Shown: one piece after another, positions 9,683 to 18,011 of the stretch
How positions within the stretch are numbered: the stretch's first letter is position 1
How the letters are laid out: the number at the start of each line of letters is the position of its first letter
Assembly: GCF_002285635.2 (NCBI RefSeq)
Contig: NZ_CP023049.2
Coordinates: forward strand, 1-64,000
Reading direction: 5' to 3'
DNA: 64,000 nucleotides
DNA from: Chryseobacterium piperi
GTDB taxonomy: Bacteria > Bacteroidota > Bacteroidia > Flavobacteriales > Weeksellaceae
Notes under the pieces: generated by a model
Told to the model about the DNA's origin: nothing
Database searches by the model: none
The model's input: only the letters and a program-made list of their open reading frames with translations
Position numbers and translations under genes: made by a program

Positions 9683-10234
9683 ATGAAAAACTTATTGTTT
9701 TTTTTGACTTTAATATTAAGTTTAATGTTGAATGCACAAGAAATTAAACTTAATGATTTTAAGCTTATTGCTTATGATATTGAAGCCAAAAACGTTTCAA
9801 TTTTATCATATTCAACATTGGATAAAAACGGAAAATTGAATGTCTATTTAAAAAGACACAAGGATACTGTTTTTTATTCCTATCAACTTACGAATGAAGA
9901 AGTTGAAAAAGTAAATCAATTATCTTTTGGAAAATTACAAGATTTTGTAGTACGCAAAAAGCTAGATAAAAGTACGTATTATGCAGGAAATAGAAATTAT
10001 ATTAATTTTAAAGTAAAAAATAATAATGAAAAACTTTGTTTTATTCCTCCTTTTATGAGCTCTAGCTTCAATGATATTATAGATTTACTTAAGGAAAAAG
10101 TATATAAACAAGATGATTCCGCAAGAATATCAGAATTTGAAATTAATTTTGATCAAATTAAGAATGATATTCAAAAACAAAATGAGATAGATAATTATTT
10201 ACCAGAAAAATCTCTTCCTCCAATTAGAAAATAA
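9683..10234 (+). CDS. Exported 183-residue protein, second candidate immunity factor (copy 1)
   Basis: It has an N-terminal Sec signal peptide ('MKNLLFFLTLILSLMLNAQE', likely cleaved near NA-QE) and no lipobox cysteine, so a periplasmic location is expected. The mature part is charged, with 'YSTLDKNGKLNVYLKRHKDT' and a C-terminal helix-rich region. The family is not recognised. It ends just before a strong bidirectional terminator, so tip, 129-residue protein and this gene form one transcription unit. It could be immunity for an effector acting in the periplasm, or an accessory protein; the sequence does not decide. Confidence 0.6.
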   Translation: MKNLLFFLTLILSLMLNAQEIKLNDFKLIAYDIEAKNVSILSYSTLDKNGKLNVYLKRHKDTVFYSYQLTNEEVEKVNQLSFGKLQDFVVRKKLDKSTYYAGNRNYINFKVKNNNEKLCFIPPFMSSSFNDIIDLLKEKVYKQDDSARISEFEINFDQIKNDIQKQNEIDNYLPEKSLPPIRK

Positions 10235-10246
10235 AATTACAAACAA

Positions 10247-10272
10247 AAACCCACTGCAATTGTAGTGGGTTT
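10247..10272. terminator. Bidirectional terminator between tip/immunity genes and XRE gene (copy 1)
   Basis: AAACCCACT (10247-10255), an 8-nt loop and AGTGGGTTT (10264-10272) form a perfect 9-bp stem, with A run upstream and T-rich sequence downstream. It sits between the 3' ends of two convergent genes and can serve both. Confidence 0.85.
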
Positions 10273-10311
10273 TGTATTTTTATAGTGTTCTGTTTGTATA
10301 AGGAAACTGAA

Positions 10312-10656
10312 CTAAAGTGCAGCAATATTTTTAATTTTAAGAGCCTGAATAAACCCATCTACTACAGAAAGCAAATGTTTTTTATTTTCAGGATCAAGTT
10401 TTTCGATGTCGTTGAAACGGTTGAGCATTGCAGGATCTTTAAAAATATTTACTTCTTCTGTCTCTCCCAAAAGATAACCAACTGTAGTTCCTAAAATCTT
10501 AGCAATATTTTTAGCCACCCCAATAGAAGGAATCATCTCATCACGTTCATACTTTCCGATTACAGAGTAAGAAGTATTTAAAATCCCTGCTAAATCCTTT
10601 TGGGAAAGGTTTTTAGCTTCTCTGCATTCTCTTAATTTTTTACCGAACGAATCCAT
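10312..10656 (-). CDS. XRE-family repressor of the element (copy 1)
   Basis: The protein has 114 residues. Residues 1-65 ('MDSFGKKLRECREAKNLSQK', then 'LNTSYSVIGKYERDEMIPSI', 'AKILGTTVGYLLGE') form a complete Cro/C1 helix-turn-helix domain with the usual YLLGE ending. The C-terminal 45 residues are helical and probably dimerise. It is divergent from the primase gene across a 166-bp region holding AAGGTA boxes and a good palindrome over the primase promoter. A role as copy-control or excision repressor is inferred from this layout. Confidence 0.85.
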   Translation of the reverse strand: MDSFGKKLRECREAKNLSQKDLAGILNTSYSVIGKYERDEMIPSIGVAKNIAKILGTTVGYLLGETEEVNIFKDPAMLNRFNDIEKLDPENKKHLLSVVDGFIQALKIKNIAAL

Positions 10657-10670
10657 TATTTATATCTTTT

Positions 10671-10713
10671 AAGGTATTAAACCACTGTATTTTATTAATA
10701 ATAAGCAAATATA
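10671..10713 (-). promoter_or_regulatory. Promoter side of the XRE gene (copy 1)
   Basis: On the minus strand TATATTTG (10713-10706) matches the -7 consensus exactly, while its -33 box is poor. An AAGGTATT box lies at 10671-10678 in the 5' leader, and another AAGGTA at 10724-10729, both matching the half-site of the palindrome over the primase promoter. This suggests negative autoregulation. Confidence 0.45.
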
Positions 10714-10747
10714 AATACTTTATAAGGTAAATAAAAATCTAATAATT

Positions 10748-10794
10748 TTTGCAAAATAGATTTTATAATATACCTTTGTACTCAATAAGGTATA
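10748..10794 (+). promoter_or_regulatory. Primase-helicase promoter overlapped by a palindromic operator (copy 1)
   Basis: TTTG (10748-10751), exactly 19 nt, then TACCTTTG (10771-10778) is a full Bacteroidota sigma-A type promoter. TATACCTT (10769-10776) and AAGGTATA (10787-10794) are perfect inverted half-sites 10 nt apart lying on the -7 box. Occupation would block transcription. The divergent XRE protein is the natural candidate. Confidence 0.7.
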
Positions 10795-10822
10795 TAAAAC
10801 TTTTTCAAAATATTTTTTATTT

Positions 10823-13099
10823 ATGGAAATCTCCGCTATCAAAGAACGTTTAAGTTTATCAGAGGTTCTACAGTATTACAACTTGCAACCCCAAAATAAT
10901 ATGCTTAAATGTTTTATGCACGATGATAAAACGGCAAGTCTTCAGGTGAATCTGGAAAAGAACTTTTACAAATGCCACAGTTGTGGAAAAACCGGCGATG
11001 TTATCCAGTTTATAGAAGATTACGAAAAGCTAACGAAACATGAAGCGATAAAGAAAGCACAAAGTTTAATCAGTTCTGAAATGTCAATTATAAAAAATCC
11101 TACAAAAGAAAAAAATAATCATTTGTCCGACACGGACTTTTTAGAAAACACATTTAGTTATTTTAGGAAAGCTTTGTATTGTAGCGTTCCTGCAAAACAA
11201 TATATTGAGAAAAGGAATCTTGACAACTCCATTTTAGAGATTGGTTACAACAGCGGTCAGTTCCATCACGGAGAAAGGAAAAGCGAAGAATTAATCAGCA
11301 ATGCTTTGGAAGTTGGATTATTACAGGATAAAGGACTTGTCAACAACAGAACAGGAGAAAAAGGCTACAGTATTTTTGCGAATAAGTGTATTGCTTTTCC
11401 TTTGAAGAATAAAGAAAATGAAATCGTAAGCTTTTATTTTAGAGCAATCGTAGAGAACAAAAACGGAAAACATTTTTATCTGAAGAATCGTTCCGGAATT
11501 TATCCGGGATATCCAAAAGCAGAAACTAAAAAACTGATATTAACAGAAGCAATTATCGATTGTGCGAGCTTGCTTCAGATAAAAGAAATACGGGACAATT
11601 ACAGTGTAATAAGTTGCTTTGGAACAAACGGATTGAATGAAGAAATTTTAACAGCCATCAAAGAACTCAAAGAATTAGAGGAAATTATTTTTTGTTTTGA
11701 TAATGACGATGCAGGAAAGAAAGCCGTTAAGAAATATGCAGAAGAATTTAAGAGTTACAAAGTATCAACGGTAGAACTTCCGAACAATGATATAAATGAG
11801 ACATTACAGTTACACGATGAAAGTATTTTTAAAGAACTGTTAGAAAAAAGAAAAGATATTTTTCTTTCAACTGAAAAAATAAAAGTTACTGTAGAGAAAT
11901 CTGCGGAATCTGCGCCATCAGCGAGAGAACCAAAAGCAGAACCGAAAACAGCAGTAGATTTTTTACAGCAAAAAGAATTATTAACATCCTTAAATCAGCT
12001 CATAGAAAAAGCCGGAATTATCGGCGAAGAAAACAGCAGACTCCTTTTATTTTTAATCACGATCAGTTATTTAAACAGAAGTCCGTTACACGGAATTGTA
12101 CAGGGAAGTTCAGGAAGCGGAAAAACGCACATTATCAGCAGAATTGCAGACATGATGCCACAGGAAGATGTGTTGAGATTTACAAGAATTACAGAATCAA
12201 GTTTGTATAATTGGGGCGAGTTCGATCTGTTCCAAAAGATCATTATCATTGAAGATTTAGACGGTTTAAAGGAAGATGCATTGTATGCGTTGAGAGAATT
12301 TATCAGCAACCAGGTTTTAAGAAGTTCGGTTACTATTAAGGATAAAAAGGGAAATAATAAATCGAGTCATAAGATCGTAAAAGGTCAGTTTAGCAGTTTA
12401 TCGGCAACAACAAAAGGAGAATTGTATGAGGATAATATGAACCGCAGCTTTATTGTAGCAGTCAACGAAAGCGAGGAACAGACAGAGAAAATCATCAGTT
12501 ATCAGAACCGCAGAAATGCCGGAGAAATTAATAAAAACGGAGAAGAGAAGGCTGTTGGCTTTATACAAAAAATCATCAGGAATTTAAAACATTATGAGGT
12601 TATCAATCCATATGCGACACAAATACAATTGCCTAGTAATGTAAAGAATAAGAGACGATTAAATGAAATGTTTCAAAGTATTATCAAGCAAATTACACTT
12701 TTGTATCAATATCAGAGAGAAATAAAAAACGATTATTTAATTACTGAGATTGAAGATATCGAGAACGCTGTAGAAATACTATTTGAGAGTATTATTTTAA
12801 AGATTGACGAGCTAGACGGAAGTTTAAGGCAGTTCTTTGAAAAGTTGAAAAAAGCCTTTAAAGAAGATCAGTTCTCAAGGTTTGATGCAATGGAAATTAC
12901 AGGATTTAAAAAGACACAATTACAGTTTTATCTGAACGAATTGGTAAGACTAGAATATTTAAAGCAAATCGGTTTTGCGAATAAAGGATTTAAATATAAA
13001 ATCTCATATAACGATAATATACAGAGAGTTAGAAAAGAATTGAAAGAATCTTTTACAAAGCAATTGGAACAATTAAAATTGAACGCTATCGAACGCTAA
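10823..13099 (+). CDS. Primase-helicase-like replication protein (copy 1)
   Basis: The protein has 758 residues. A CHC2-type zinc finger lies at residues 30-54 (C30, H33, C51, C54, in 'CHSCGKTGDVIQFIEDYEKL'). A Toprim domain follows at about 238-300, with E242 in 'LILTEAIIDCASL' and the D293/D295 pair in 'CFDNDDAGKKA'. A P-loop ATPase domain has Walker A GSSGSGKT at 428-435 and a Walker B-like 'IIIIEDLDG' near 475. The last 90 residues look like a winged-helix tail. Primase plus P-loop in one chain is typical of replication proteins of satellites and small integrative elements, where it primes and/or unwinds the element's own origin. The final codons overlap GAACGCTA repeats. Confidence 0.8.
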   Translation: MEISAIKERLSLSEVLQYYNLQPQNNMLKCFMHDDKTASLQVNLEKNFYKCHSCGKTGDVIQFIEDYEKLTKHEAIKKAQSLISSEMSIIKNPTKEKNNHLSDTDFLENTFSYFRKALYCSVPAKQYIEKRNLDNSILEIGYNSGQFHHGERKSEELISNALEVGLLQDKGLVNNRTGEKGYSIFANKCIAFPLKNKENEIVSFYFRAIVENKNGKHFYLKNRSGIYPGYPKAETKKLILTEAIIDCASLLQIKEIRDNYSVISCFGTNGLNEEILTAIKELKELEEIIFCFDNDDAGKKAVKKYAEEFKSYKVSTVELPNNDINETLQLHDESIFKELLEKRKDIFLSTEKIKVTVEKSAESAPSAREPKAEPKTAVDFLQQKELLTSLNQLIEKAGIIGEENSRLLLFLITISYLNRSPLHGIVQGSSGSGKTHIISRIADMMPQEDVLRFTRITESSLYNWGEFDLFQKIIIIEDLDGLKEDALYALREFISNQVLRSSVTIKDKKGNNKSSHKIVKGQFSSLSATTKGELYEDNMNRSFIVAVNESEEQTEKIISYQNRRNAGEINKNGEEKAVGFIQKIIRNLKHYEVINPYATQIQLPSNVKNKRRLNEMFQSIIKQITLLYQYQREIKNDYLITEIEDIENAVEILFESIILKIDELDGSLRQFFEKLKKAFKEDQFSRFDAMEITGFKKTQLQFYLNELVRLEYLKQIGFANKGFKYKISYNDNIQRVRKELKESFTKQLEQLKLNAIER

Positions 13100-13166
13100 A
13101 CGGAAACCAAACGAACACTAGAATACTTATAAATACCGATGAATAAAGAGAAATCGATTAGCGTTC
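13081..13166. repeat. Iteron-like GAACGCTA repeats (copy 1)
   Basis: GAACGCTA occurs at 13081-13088 and 13091-13098 (10 bp apart, one helical turn), a one-mismatch copy GAACACTA at 13113-13120, and an inverted copy TAGCGTTC at 13159-13166. They lie between the primase and recombinase genes, overlap the primase stop, and recur in every element copy. They could be a replication origin or a recombinase/repressor binding array. Confidence 0.5.
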
Positions 13167-13204
13167 GGAAAAACACAAATATTACACAAGTAAATCGGTT
13201 ATAG

Positions 13205-13987
13205 ATGGAAAACTTCAAGAGATATTTAGAACTCAGGAATTATCAGAAAAGGAATGTTATCAAGATTTTATCAATGGTTCAGGAGTATAGAAATTATATA
13301 GAAAGAGGAAATCTTCCAACAGAATATATTAATTATTTAAAGCAGAGAAAACACAAAACTCAACCTCATAAAAACCTTAATGTAAGTACCATAAACAATC
13401 ATCTTTTTGCACTTAAAATCTATAAAAATTATCAGAAAGAAATCCTGCAGAAAGAAACGAATCTTATCATCTGCAGAAGTTTTAAAACTGATCTTGCAAC
13501 AATAGAAGTCCTTAGTCCGGAGGAAGTACAGATCCTATTTGAAAGTACGATAAATACAAGAGATAAAGCTGTTTTAGCAAGCTTATATTATTTAGGATTA
13601 AGAATCGGAGAAGCCGCCGAATTACTATTCGAAGATGTAGATTTAAAAGACGGAAAAGTTCTGGTAAGAAAATCGAAAACAGGATATCAGAGAGAAGTTC
13701 CCATACACAGCAAAGCAACAGAAATTTTTGAAGAATATCTAAAAATAAGAGAGCATAAAGGAGATTGTTTTTTACAAGGGCAAAAAGGAAATTTAACCCC
13801 TTCAGGAATAGAATTTATTATAGAAAAGCTCGCCAAAAAAAGTAAAATAAAAAAGAGAATCTATCCACATTTATTACGACACAGTATTGCTACTCATTTA
13901 TTAAAAAACGGAATGGAACTTATAAAGGTCAGCAGATTTTTAGGGCATAGAAGTTTGGAAAGCACACAGATATACACCCATATATAG
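13205..13987 (+). CDS. Tyrosine recombinase with complete active site (copy 1)
   Basis: This 260-residue protein is an integrase of the XerC/D type. A SAM-like N-terminal domain (about 1-100) is followed by a catalytic domain with R133 (LGLRIGEAAEL), K158 (KSKTG), H222 and R225 (PHLLRH), H248 (LGH) and nucleophile Y257 (QIYTHI), so all six catalytic residues are present. It ends three residues after the tyrosine, shorter than XerC/D by the C-terminal helix. It most probably cuts and joins the 17-bp site. The second recombinase-like gene begins 5 nt downstream, so the two are co-expressed. Confidence 0.9.
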   Translation: MENFKRYLELRNYQKRNVIKILSMVQEYRNYIERGNLPTEYINYLKQRKHKTQPHKNLNVSTINNHLFALKIYKNYQKEILQKETNLIICRSFKTDLATIEVLSPEEVQILFESTINTRDKAVLASLYYLGLRIGEAAELLFEDVDLKDGKVLVRKSKTGYQREVPIHSKATEIFEEYLKIREHKGDCFLQGQKGNLTPSGIEFIIEKLAKKSKIKKRIYPHLLRHSIATHLLKNGMELIKVSRFLGHRSLESTQIYTHI

Positions 13988-13992
13988 ACAAG

Positions 13993-14871
13993 ATGAAAGA
14001 GTTTATCCATTATCTGAGGGATCAATATCACTCCACAGAAAAGACGCTTATAGAAAAAGAAAAACAGATTGTATTATGGAAAAAGTTATGTTCCAGGAAA
14101 CAGAATTTTGACAGAATAACGACTCAGGAATTATTAAAAATTATAGAATTACAACAGAAAAAATATCAATTAAATACGATCAACACTCAGATCAGAAGTA
14201 TAGAACAATACTTTGAATATTTACAGTTTACAGGAAAAAGAAAAGATCATCCGCTAAAGAATTTTAGAATAAAAACACCAAAGAAAGCTTTAATTACAGG
14301 GTTTTTAAGTGAAGAGGAATTACGGGATATAGAGAAGAATTTTAAAGAAAGAAAATATAAAAGAGGACAGTTTGATTTATTTGGAAAAAGGAATCAGATT
14401 ATATTAGGACTCATAATTTATCAAGGCTTAAATACAGGGAGTTTAAGAGAATTAAAAGTAAGAGATATTGATCTGGAAAAAGGAATGATCAGAGTTCCGG
14501 AAGCTACAGAAAACCGTGTAAAAGAAAGAATTTTACCATTAGAAGCTCCGCAGATTTTAGAACTTTATAAATACATTACAGAAACAAGAACGGAATTATT
14601 ACAGATATCAAAAACCGTAAAAGAAACCGAAAAGCTTTTTATTACAAGCGAAAACACAAGATTTAGCAGCATTACAAAACAGATTCGGAAACAAATTAAT
14701 ATTCAGAGTTTACAGCAGATCAGAAACAGCAGGATCAATTTATGGCTCAAGCAATATAATTTAAGAGAAGTTCAATACAAAGCAGGATTTAGATATTTAA
14801 GAAGCCTGGAATATTTTAATCAAACCGAACTCGAAAACCTGAAACAGGAACTTGAAAAATACGTCTCTTAA
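13993..14871 (+). CDS. Degenerate tyrosine-recombinase-like partner (copy 1)
   Basis: The 292-residue protein keeps the integrase layout: SAM-like core-binding region (about 1-95), then 'LGLIIYQGLNTGSLRELKVR' where the first catalytic arginine would be replaced by Thr148. 'QQIRNSR' matches HxxRH with Gln for His but Arg244 kept, and 'AGFRYLRSLEYF' stands where GH...Y belongs, with Phe for His and Tyr274 or Phe275 at the nucleophile position. It is therefore probably inactive or impaired and may be a DNA-binding or directionality partner of the upstream enzyme. It is intact in all four copies, which argues that it is used. Confidence 0.75.
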   Translation: MKEFIHYLRDQYHSTEKTLIEKEKQIVLWKKLCSRKQNFDRITTQELLKIIELQQKKYQLNTINTQIRSIEQYFEYLQFTGKRKDHPLKNFRIKTPKKALITGFLSEEELRDIEKNFKERKYKRGQFDLFGKRNQIILGLIIYQGLNTGSLRELKVRDIDLEKGMIRVPEATENRVKERILPLEAPQILELYKYITETRTELLQISKTVKETEKLFITSENTRFSSITKQIRKQINIQSLQQIRNSRINLWLKQYNLREVQYKAGFRYLRSLEYFNQTELENLKQELEKYVS

Positions 14872-15554
14872 AATGAATAGATTACAGAGTTACAGAATTA
14901 CAAAATGGATTATTTACCCTGTTTGTAATTTTGTAATACTGTAATTAAAAGATTAAATTTAATACGCCACAGCAAATTACATAATCAAAATTATACGCAC
15001 GGCCAGCGTCAGACGTTGCCCTCCATTCCGCAAGCTTCATTCCGTGCAAAATCCCTCAGTGCCTATAATTTGGGATTATGTAAAATGCTTTCCTATGCTT
15101 CATACAAAGTATTCCGCAGCCAACGCTCTGTGGTCTTTGATTGGAATTTTAGCCGACAAAACCACTGGAAAACGAAGTCGGAAAACAACCCGCAGTCGGG
15201 AAAAGAATGTGGATTTGTGGATAAATCCAACGCTAAAGCCCGCACCGATTTTACCCACAAGTCCACATTTACAACACCGCCCAACAATAGAAATCTTAGT
15301 CTAAAAATCTTCTTAAAATTACCATCTGATGCAAGATGTGCTTTTGTACGGACAAGACTATTCCTGCCCAGAAGCTGGGAGTCTTATTTTTTTCAATTGA
15401 AAGAAAAATCTATACGGAAAAACAATGGAATTTATTTTTTCAACTGAATAAATTTTTATCTTTGGAAGAAGCGACAGAAGAGTGATCAAAAAATAAACAG
15501 TCGCGTGAAGAAAAATGAAGCAGGCAAATCCTAAAAAATGCAGTAGACTACGGA
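14872..15554 (+). other. Non-coding right end of the element, with outward promoter (copy 1)
   Basis: This 683-bp stretch has no convincing gene. Open frames inside it (for example 15016-15447 from TTG) show no recognisable domain. From about 14997 to 15370 it is clearly more GC-rich than the rest of the unit. It holds a 15-bp inverted repeat with one mismatch (15206-15220 and 15255-15269), a CCCG-CAGT-CGGG mini-hairpin (15189-15200), and TATCTTTG at 15457-15464, an exact -7 box pointing out of the element towards the 17-bp site 91 bp away. The frame entering the site from the left is closed by TGA at 15516-15518. Confidence 0.6.
14881..14945. terminator. Large imperfect hairpin after the recombinase pair (copy 1)
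   Basis: Two 25-nt arms (14881-14905 and 14921-14945) pair at 21 of 25 positions around a 15-nt loop. It lies 10 nt after the second recombinase stop. A terminator or a structured recombination end are both possible. Confidence 0.55.
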
Positions 15555-15571
15555 ATGTATGATTATGGAGC
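15555..15571 (+). repeat. 17-bp attachment-site repeat 2
   Basis: Identical to the repeat at 8366. Left flank is the right end of copy 1, right flank the left end of copy 2. Confidence 0.85.
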
Positions 15572-16466
15572 AAGATTCTATATGCCTGACTTGGGAAGAT
15601 GGGGCGTGGTGGATCCGCTGGCGGAGAAAATGACAAGACATAGTCCTTATAACTATGCTTTTAATAATCCTTTGAGATTTATTGACCCTGATGGAAGGCA
15701 AGGAACGGATTGGGTACACAATAGACAAACAAATAGTGTTTATTGGAATGAAAATGCAACAAGCCAAGCAACAGCAGGAGAAAATGAAACTTATTTAGGT
15801 AAATCTGGGACATATACAACGGAGAATGGGTCTACAACTGCCTTAAATTCTGATGGTTCATATACCAATAACTCTTTATTGGGAGGAATGGGGATAATGA
15901 ATAATTTAGATCCTTTAATTCAAGCAGGTGATTCCGCATCAGCAATGAGTGTCGCTGCTTTTGGTACTCCTGATAATGGTTCGTATATAAGAGAAACTCC
16001 TGCATCCAATTCAACGGAAGCAGCAATGGGAAATCCATCGGGGCAGTTAGCTGTTGCGGGTCTATATGGATTGCAAGGAGCAGCTGCAGAAATTGGATTT
16101 TCTAAGGCATTAGGAGCAGTAGCAAAAGTTGCAACTACTTCAGATGGGTTCTTATTTGGAAGTATTAATATGAAAGCTCCTTTTGATATTCCTGCTCAAA
16201 GATTTGGGCAAATGTCTATTGGGAAGAGTGATTTCTGGGGTGTAAGAGTTGGAACTAGTGAATTTGCAAATAGAACAGTAGTGGCAATAAAGCAAGAGTG
16301 GAATCCTTTAACTCAATATACATCTGGTATAGTTCCTAAAGGAACTCCAATTAAAATAGGAATAGTTGGACCTCAAGGTGGAGGATTTTATACAGGAGGC
16401 TCTATCCAGTTTTTGACAGAATCTAAAAGTGTAGTAAATCAAGCAACTAAAATTATTCCTCGTTAA
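15555..16466 (+). CDS. Orphan RHS C-terminus (tip without shell), copy 2
   Basis: These 303 codons are identical to codons 885-1187 of the RHS-core gene: end of the core to DPDGR (first 48 residues), then the variable tip. The ATG is the one inside the 17-bp site. An in-frame TGA 13 codons upstream rules out fusion to anything before. It has no signal peptide. An outward promoter in copy 1 (15457-15464) could transcribe it; whether it is translated is unknown. It may serve only as the reserve tip to be joined to a shell after recombination. Confidence 0.7.
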   Translation: MYDYGARFYMPDLGRWGVVDPLAEKMTRHSPYNYAFNNPLRFIDPDGRQGTDWVHNRQTNSVYWNENATSQATAGENETYLGKSGTYTTENGSTTALNSDGSYTNNSLLGGMGIMNNLDPLIQAGDSASAMSVAAFGTPDNGSYIRETPASNSTEAAMGNPSGQLAVAGLYGLQGAAAEIGFSKALGAVAKVATTSDGFLFGSINMKAPFDIPAQRFGQMSIGKSDFWGVRVGTSEFANRTVVAIKQEWNPLTQYTSGIVPKGTPIKIGIVGPQGGGFYTGGSIQFLTESKSVVNQATKIIPR

Positions 16467-16471
16467 AAATT

Positions 16472-16861
16472 ATGAAACTTGAAACCCCAATAAGTTTTAG
16501 ACTAAAAATAAATCTTCCAAATAAAAAAGAAGTTTTATATCACGATCTATACGAAATTTGTCAAGGTTGTCCGGAAGTTGGAAAATTGTCTATTGATGGA
16601 AATCTGATAAAAAGAGAAATATTTGGAGGTCCGTTATTATATGAGAATGGATTTATTTATATTCCTTGTTTTAGAAAAAAATGGTTTAACTCTGGATTTT
16701 ATTTGGTCAAAATAAATACTTCTACATTAGAATTTACTGTAATATCAGATATGTATCAAATAATAGATTTAATAAAAATCGAGAATGATAGTATTTATTT
16801 TTATGATAACTTAGAACAAAGTGAGATTAGAGAAATCTCTTTAAAAAAAATTACTCATTAA
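16472..16861 (+). CDS. Candidate immunity protein (copy 2)
   Basis: Same 129-residue protein as at 9283, intact, 5 nt after the orphan tip. With the tip here detached from any shell, it adds gene dosage for immunity. Confidence 0.6.
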   Translation: MKLETPISFRLKINLPNKKEVLYHDLYEICQGCPEVGKLSIDGNLIKREIFGGPLLYENGFIYIPCFRKKWFNSGFYLVKINTSTLEFTVISDMYQIIDLIKIENDSIYFYDNLEQSEIREISLKKITH

Positions 16862-16871
16862 TATTTCAAAA

Positions 16872-17423
16872 ATGAAAAACTTATTGTTTTTTTTGACTTT
16901 AATATTAAGTTTAATGTTGAATGCACAAGAAATTAAACTTAATGATTTTAAGCTTATTGCTTATGATATTGAAGCCAAAAACGTTTCAATTTTATCATAT
17001 TCAACATTGGATAAAAACGGAAAATTGAATGTCTATTTAAAAAGACACAAGGATACTGTTTTTTATTCCTATCAACTTACGAATGAAGAAGTTGAAAAAG
17101 TAAATCAATTATCTTTTGGAAAATTACAAGATTTTGTAGTACGCAAAAAGCTAGATAAAAGTACGTATTATGCAGGAAATAGAAATTATATTAATTTTAA
17201 AGTAAAAAATAATAATGAAAAACTTTGTTTTATTCCTCCTTTTATGAGCTCTAGCTTCAATGATATTATAGATTTACTTAAGGAAAAAGTATATAAACAA
17301 GATGATTCCGCAAGAATATCAGAATTTGAAATTAATTTTGATCAAATTAAGAATGATATTCAAAAACAAAATGAGATAGATAATTATTTACCAGAAAAAT
17401 CTCTTCCTCCAATTAGAAAATAA
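16872..17423 (+). CDS. Exported 183-residue protein (copy 2)
   Basis: Intact duplicate of the gene at 9683, with the same signal peptide and the same position before the bidirectional terminator. Confidence 0.6.
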   Translation: MKNLLFFLTLILSLMLNAQEIKLNDFKLIAYDIEAKNVSILSYSTLDKNGKLNVYLKRHKDTVFYSYQLTNEEVEKVNQLSFGKLQDFVVRKKLDKSTYYAGNRNYINFKVKNNNEKLCFIPPFMSSSFNDIIDLLKEKVYKQDDSARISEFEINFDQIKNDIQKQNEIDNYLPEKSLPPIRK

Positions 17424-17435
17424 AATTACAAACAA

Positions 17436-17461
17436 AAACCCACTGCAATTGTAGTGGGTTT
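17436..17461. terminator. Bidirectional terminator (copy 2)
   Basis: Same perfect 9-bp stem and 8-nt loop as in copy 1, between convergent genes. Confidence 0.85.
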
Positions 17462-17500
17462 TGTATTTTTATAGTGTTCTGTTTGTATAAGGAAACTGAA

Positions 17501-17845
17501 CTAAAGTGCAGCAATATTTTTAATTTTAAGAGCCTGAATAAACCCATCTACTACAGAAAGCAAATGTTTTTTATTTTCAGGATCAAGTTTTTCGATGTCG
17601 TTGAAACGGTTGAGCATTGCAGGATCTTTAAAAATATTTACTTCTTCTGTCTCTCCCAAAAGATAACCAACTGTAGTTCCTAAAATCTTAGCAATATTTT
17701 TAGCCACCCCAATAGAAGGAATCATCTCATCACGTTCATACTTTCCGATTACAGAGTAAGAAGTATTTAAAATCCCTGCTAAATCCTTTTGGGAAAGGTT
17801 TTTAGCTTCTCTGCATTCTCTTAATTTTTTACCGAACGAATCCAT
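17501..17845 (-). CDS. XRE-family repressor (copy 2)
   Basis: Intact duplicate of the 114-residue repressor at 10312. Several intact repressor copies in one chromosome would be expected to hold all units silent if the operator assignment is right. Confidence 0.85.
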   Translation of the reverse strand: MDSFGKKLRECREAKNLSQKDLAGILNTSYSVIGKYERDEMIPSIGVAKNIAKILGTTVGYLLGETEEVNIFKDPAMLNRFNDIEKLDPENKKHLLSVVDGFIQALKIKNIAAL

Positions 17846-17936
17846 TATTTATATCTTTTAAGGTATTAAACCACTGTATTTTATTAATAATAAGCAAATA
17901 TAAATACTTTATAAGGTAAATAAAAATCTAATAATT

Positions 17937-17983
17937 TTTGCAAAATAGATTTTATAATATACCTTTGTACTCAATAAGGTATA
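17937..17983 (+). promoter_or_regulatory. Primase promoter and operator (copy 2)
   Basis: TTTG-N19-TACCTTTG (-7 box at 17960-17967) with the TATACCTT/AAGGTATA palindrome, unchanged from copy 1. Confidence 0.7.
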
Positions 17984-18011
17984 TAAAACTTTTTCAAAAT
18001 ATTTTTTATTT

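Larger units (their letters stand above)
8366..15554 (+). mobile_element. rhs-tip integrative element, copy 1
   Basis: The boundaries are set by the 17-bp direct repeat: bases to its left differ between the rhs core (ACTGGG) and the element end (ACTACGGA), and bases to its right differ between the element (AAGATTC) and the displaced tip (GAGGATG). Gene order is RHS C-terminus, two small genes, terminator, XRE repressor (minus), promoter/operator, primase-helicase, two tyrosine recombinases, structured right end. This is the only copy whose tip is fused to the RHS shell. The site-specific mobility is inferred from the recombinase and the clean junctions. Confidence 0.85.

Noticed and set aside
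15016-15447. Open frame of 143 codons in the element right end (also 15044-15304 and 15093-15287 on the other strand)
   Set aside because: It starts with TTG, has no recognisable domain and overlaps equally open frames on both strands. Recurrence in four copies only reflects the repeat. Kept as non-coding structure.
8366-15554. A prophage or a conjugative element
   Set aside because: No capsid, portal, terminase, relaxase or Tra genes. Primase, repressor and recombinases alone fit a satellite-like or simple integrative element.
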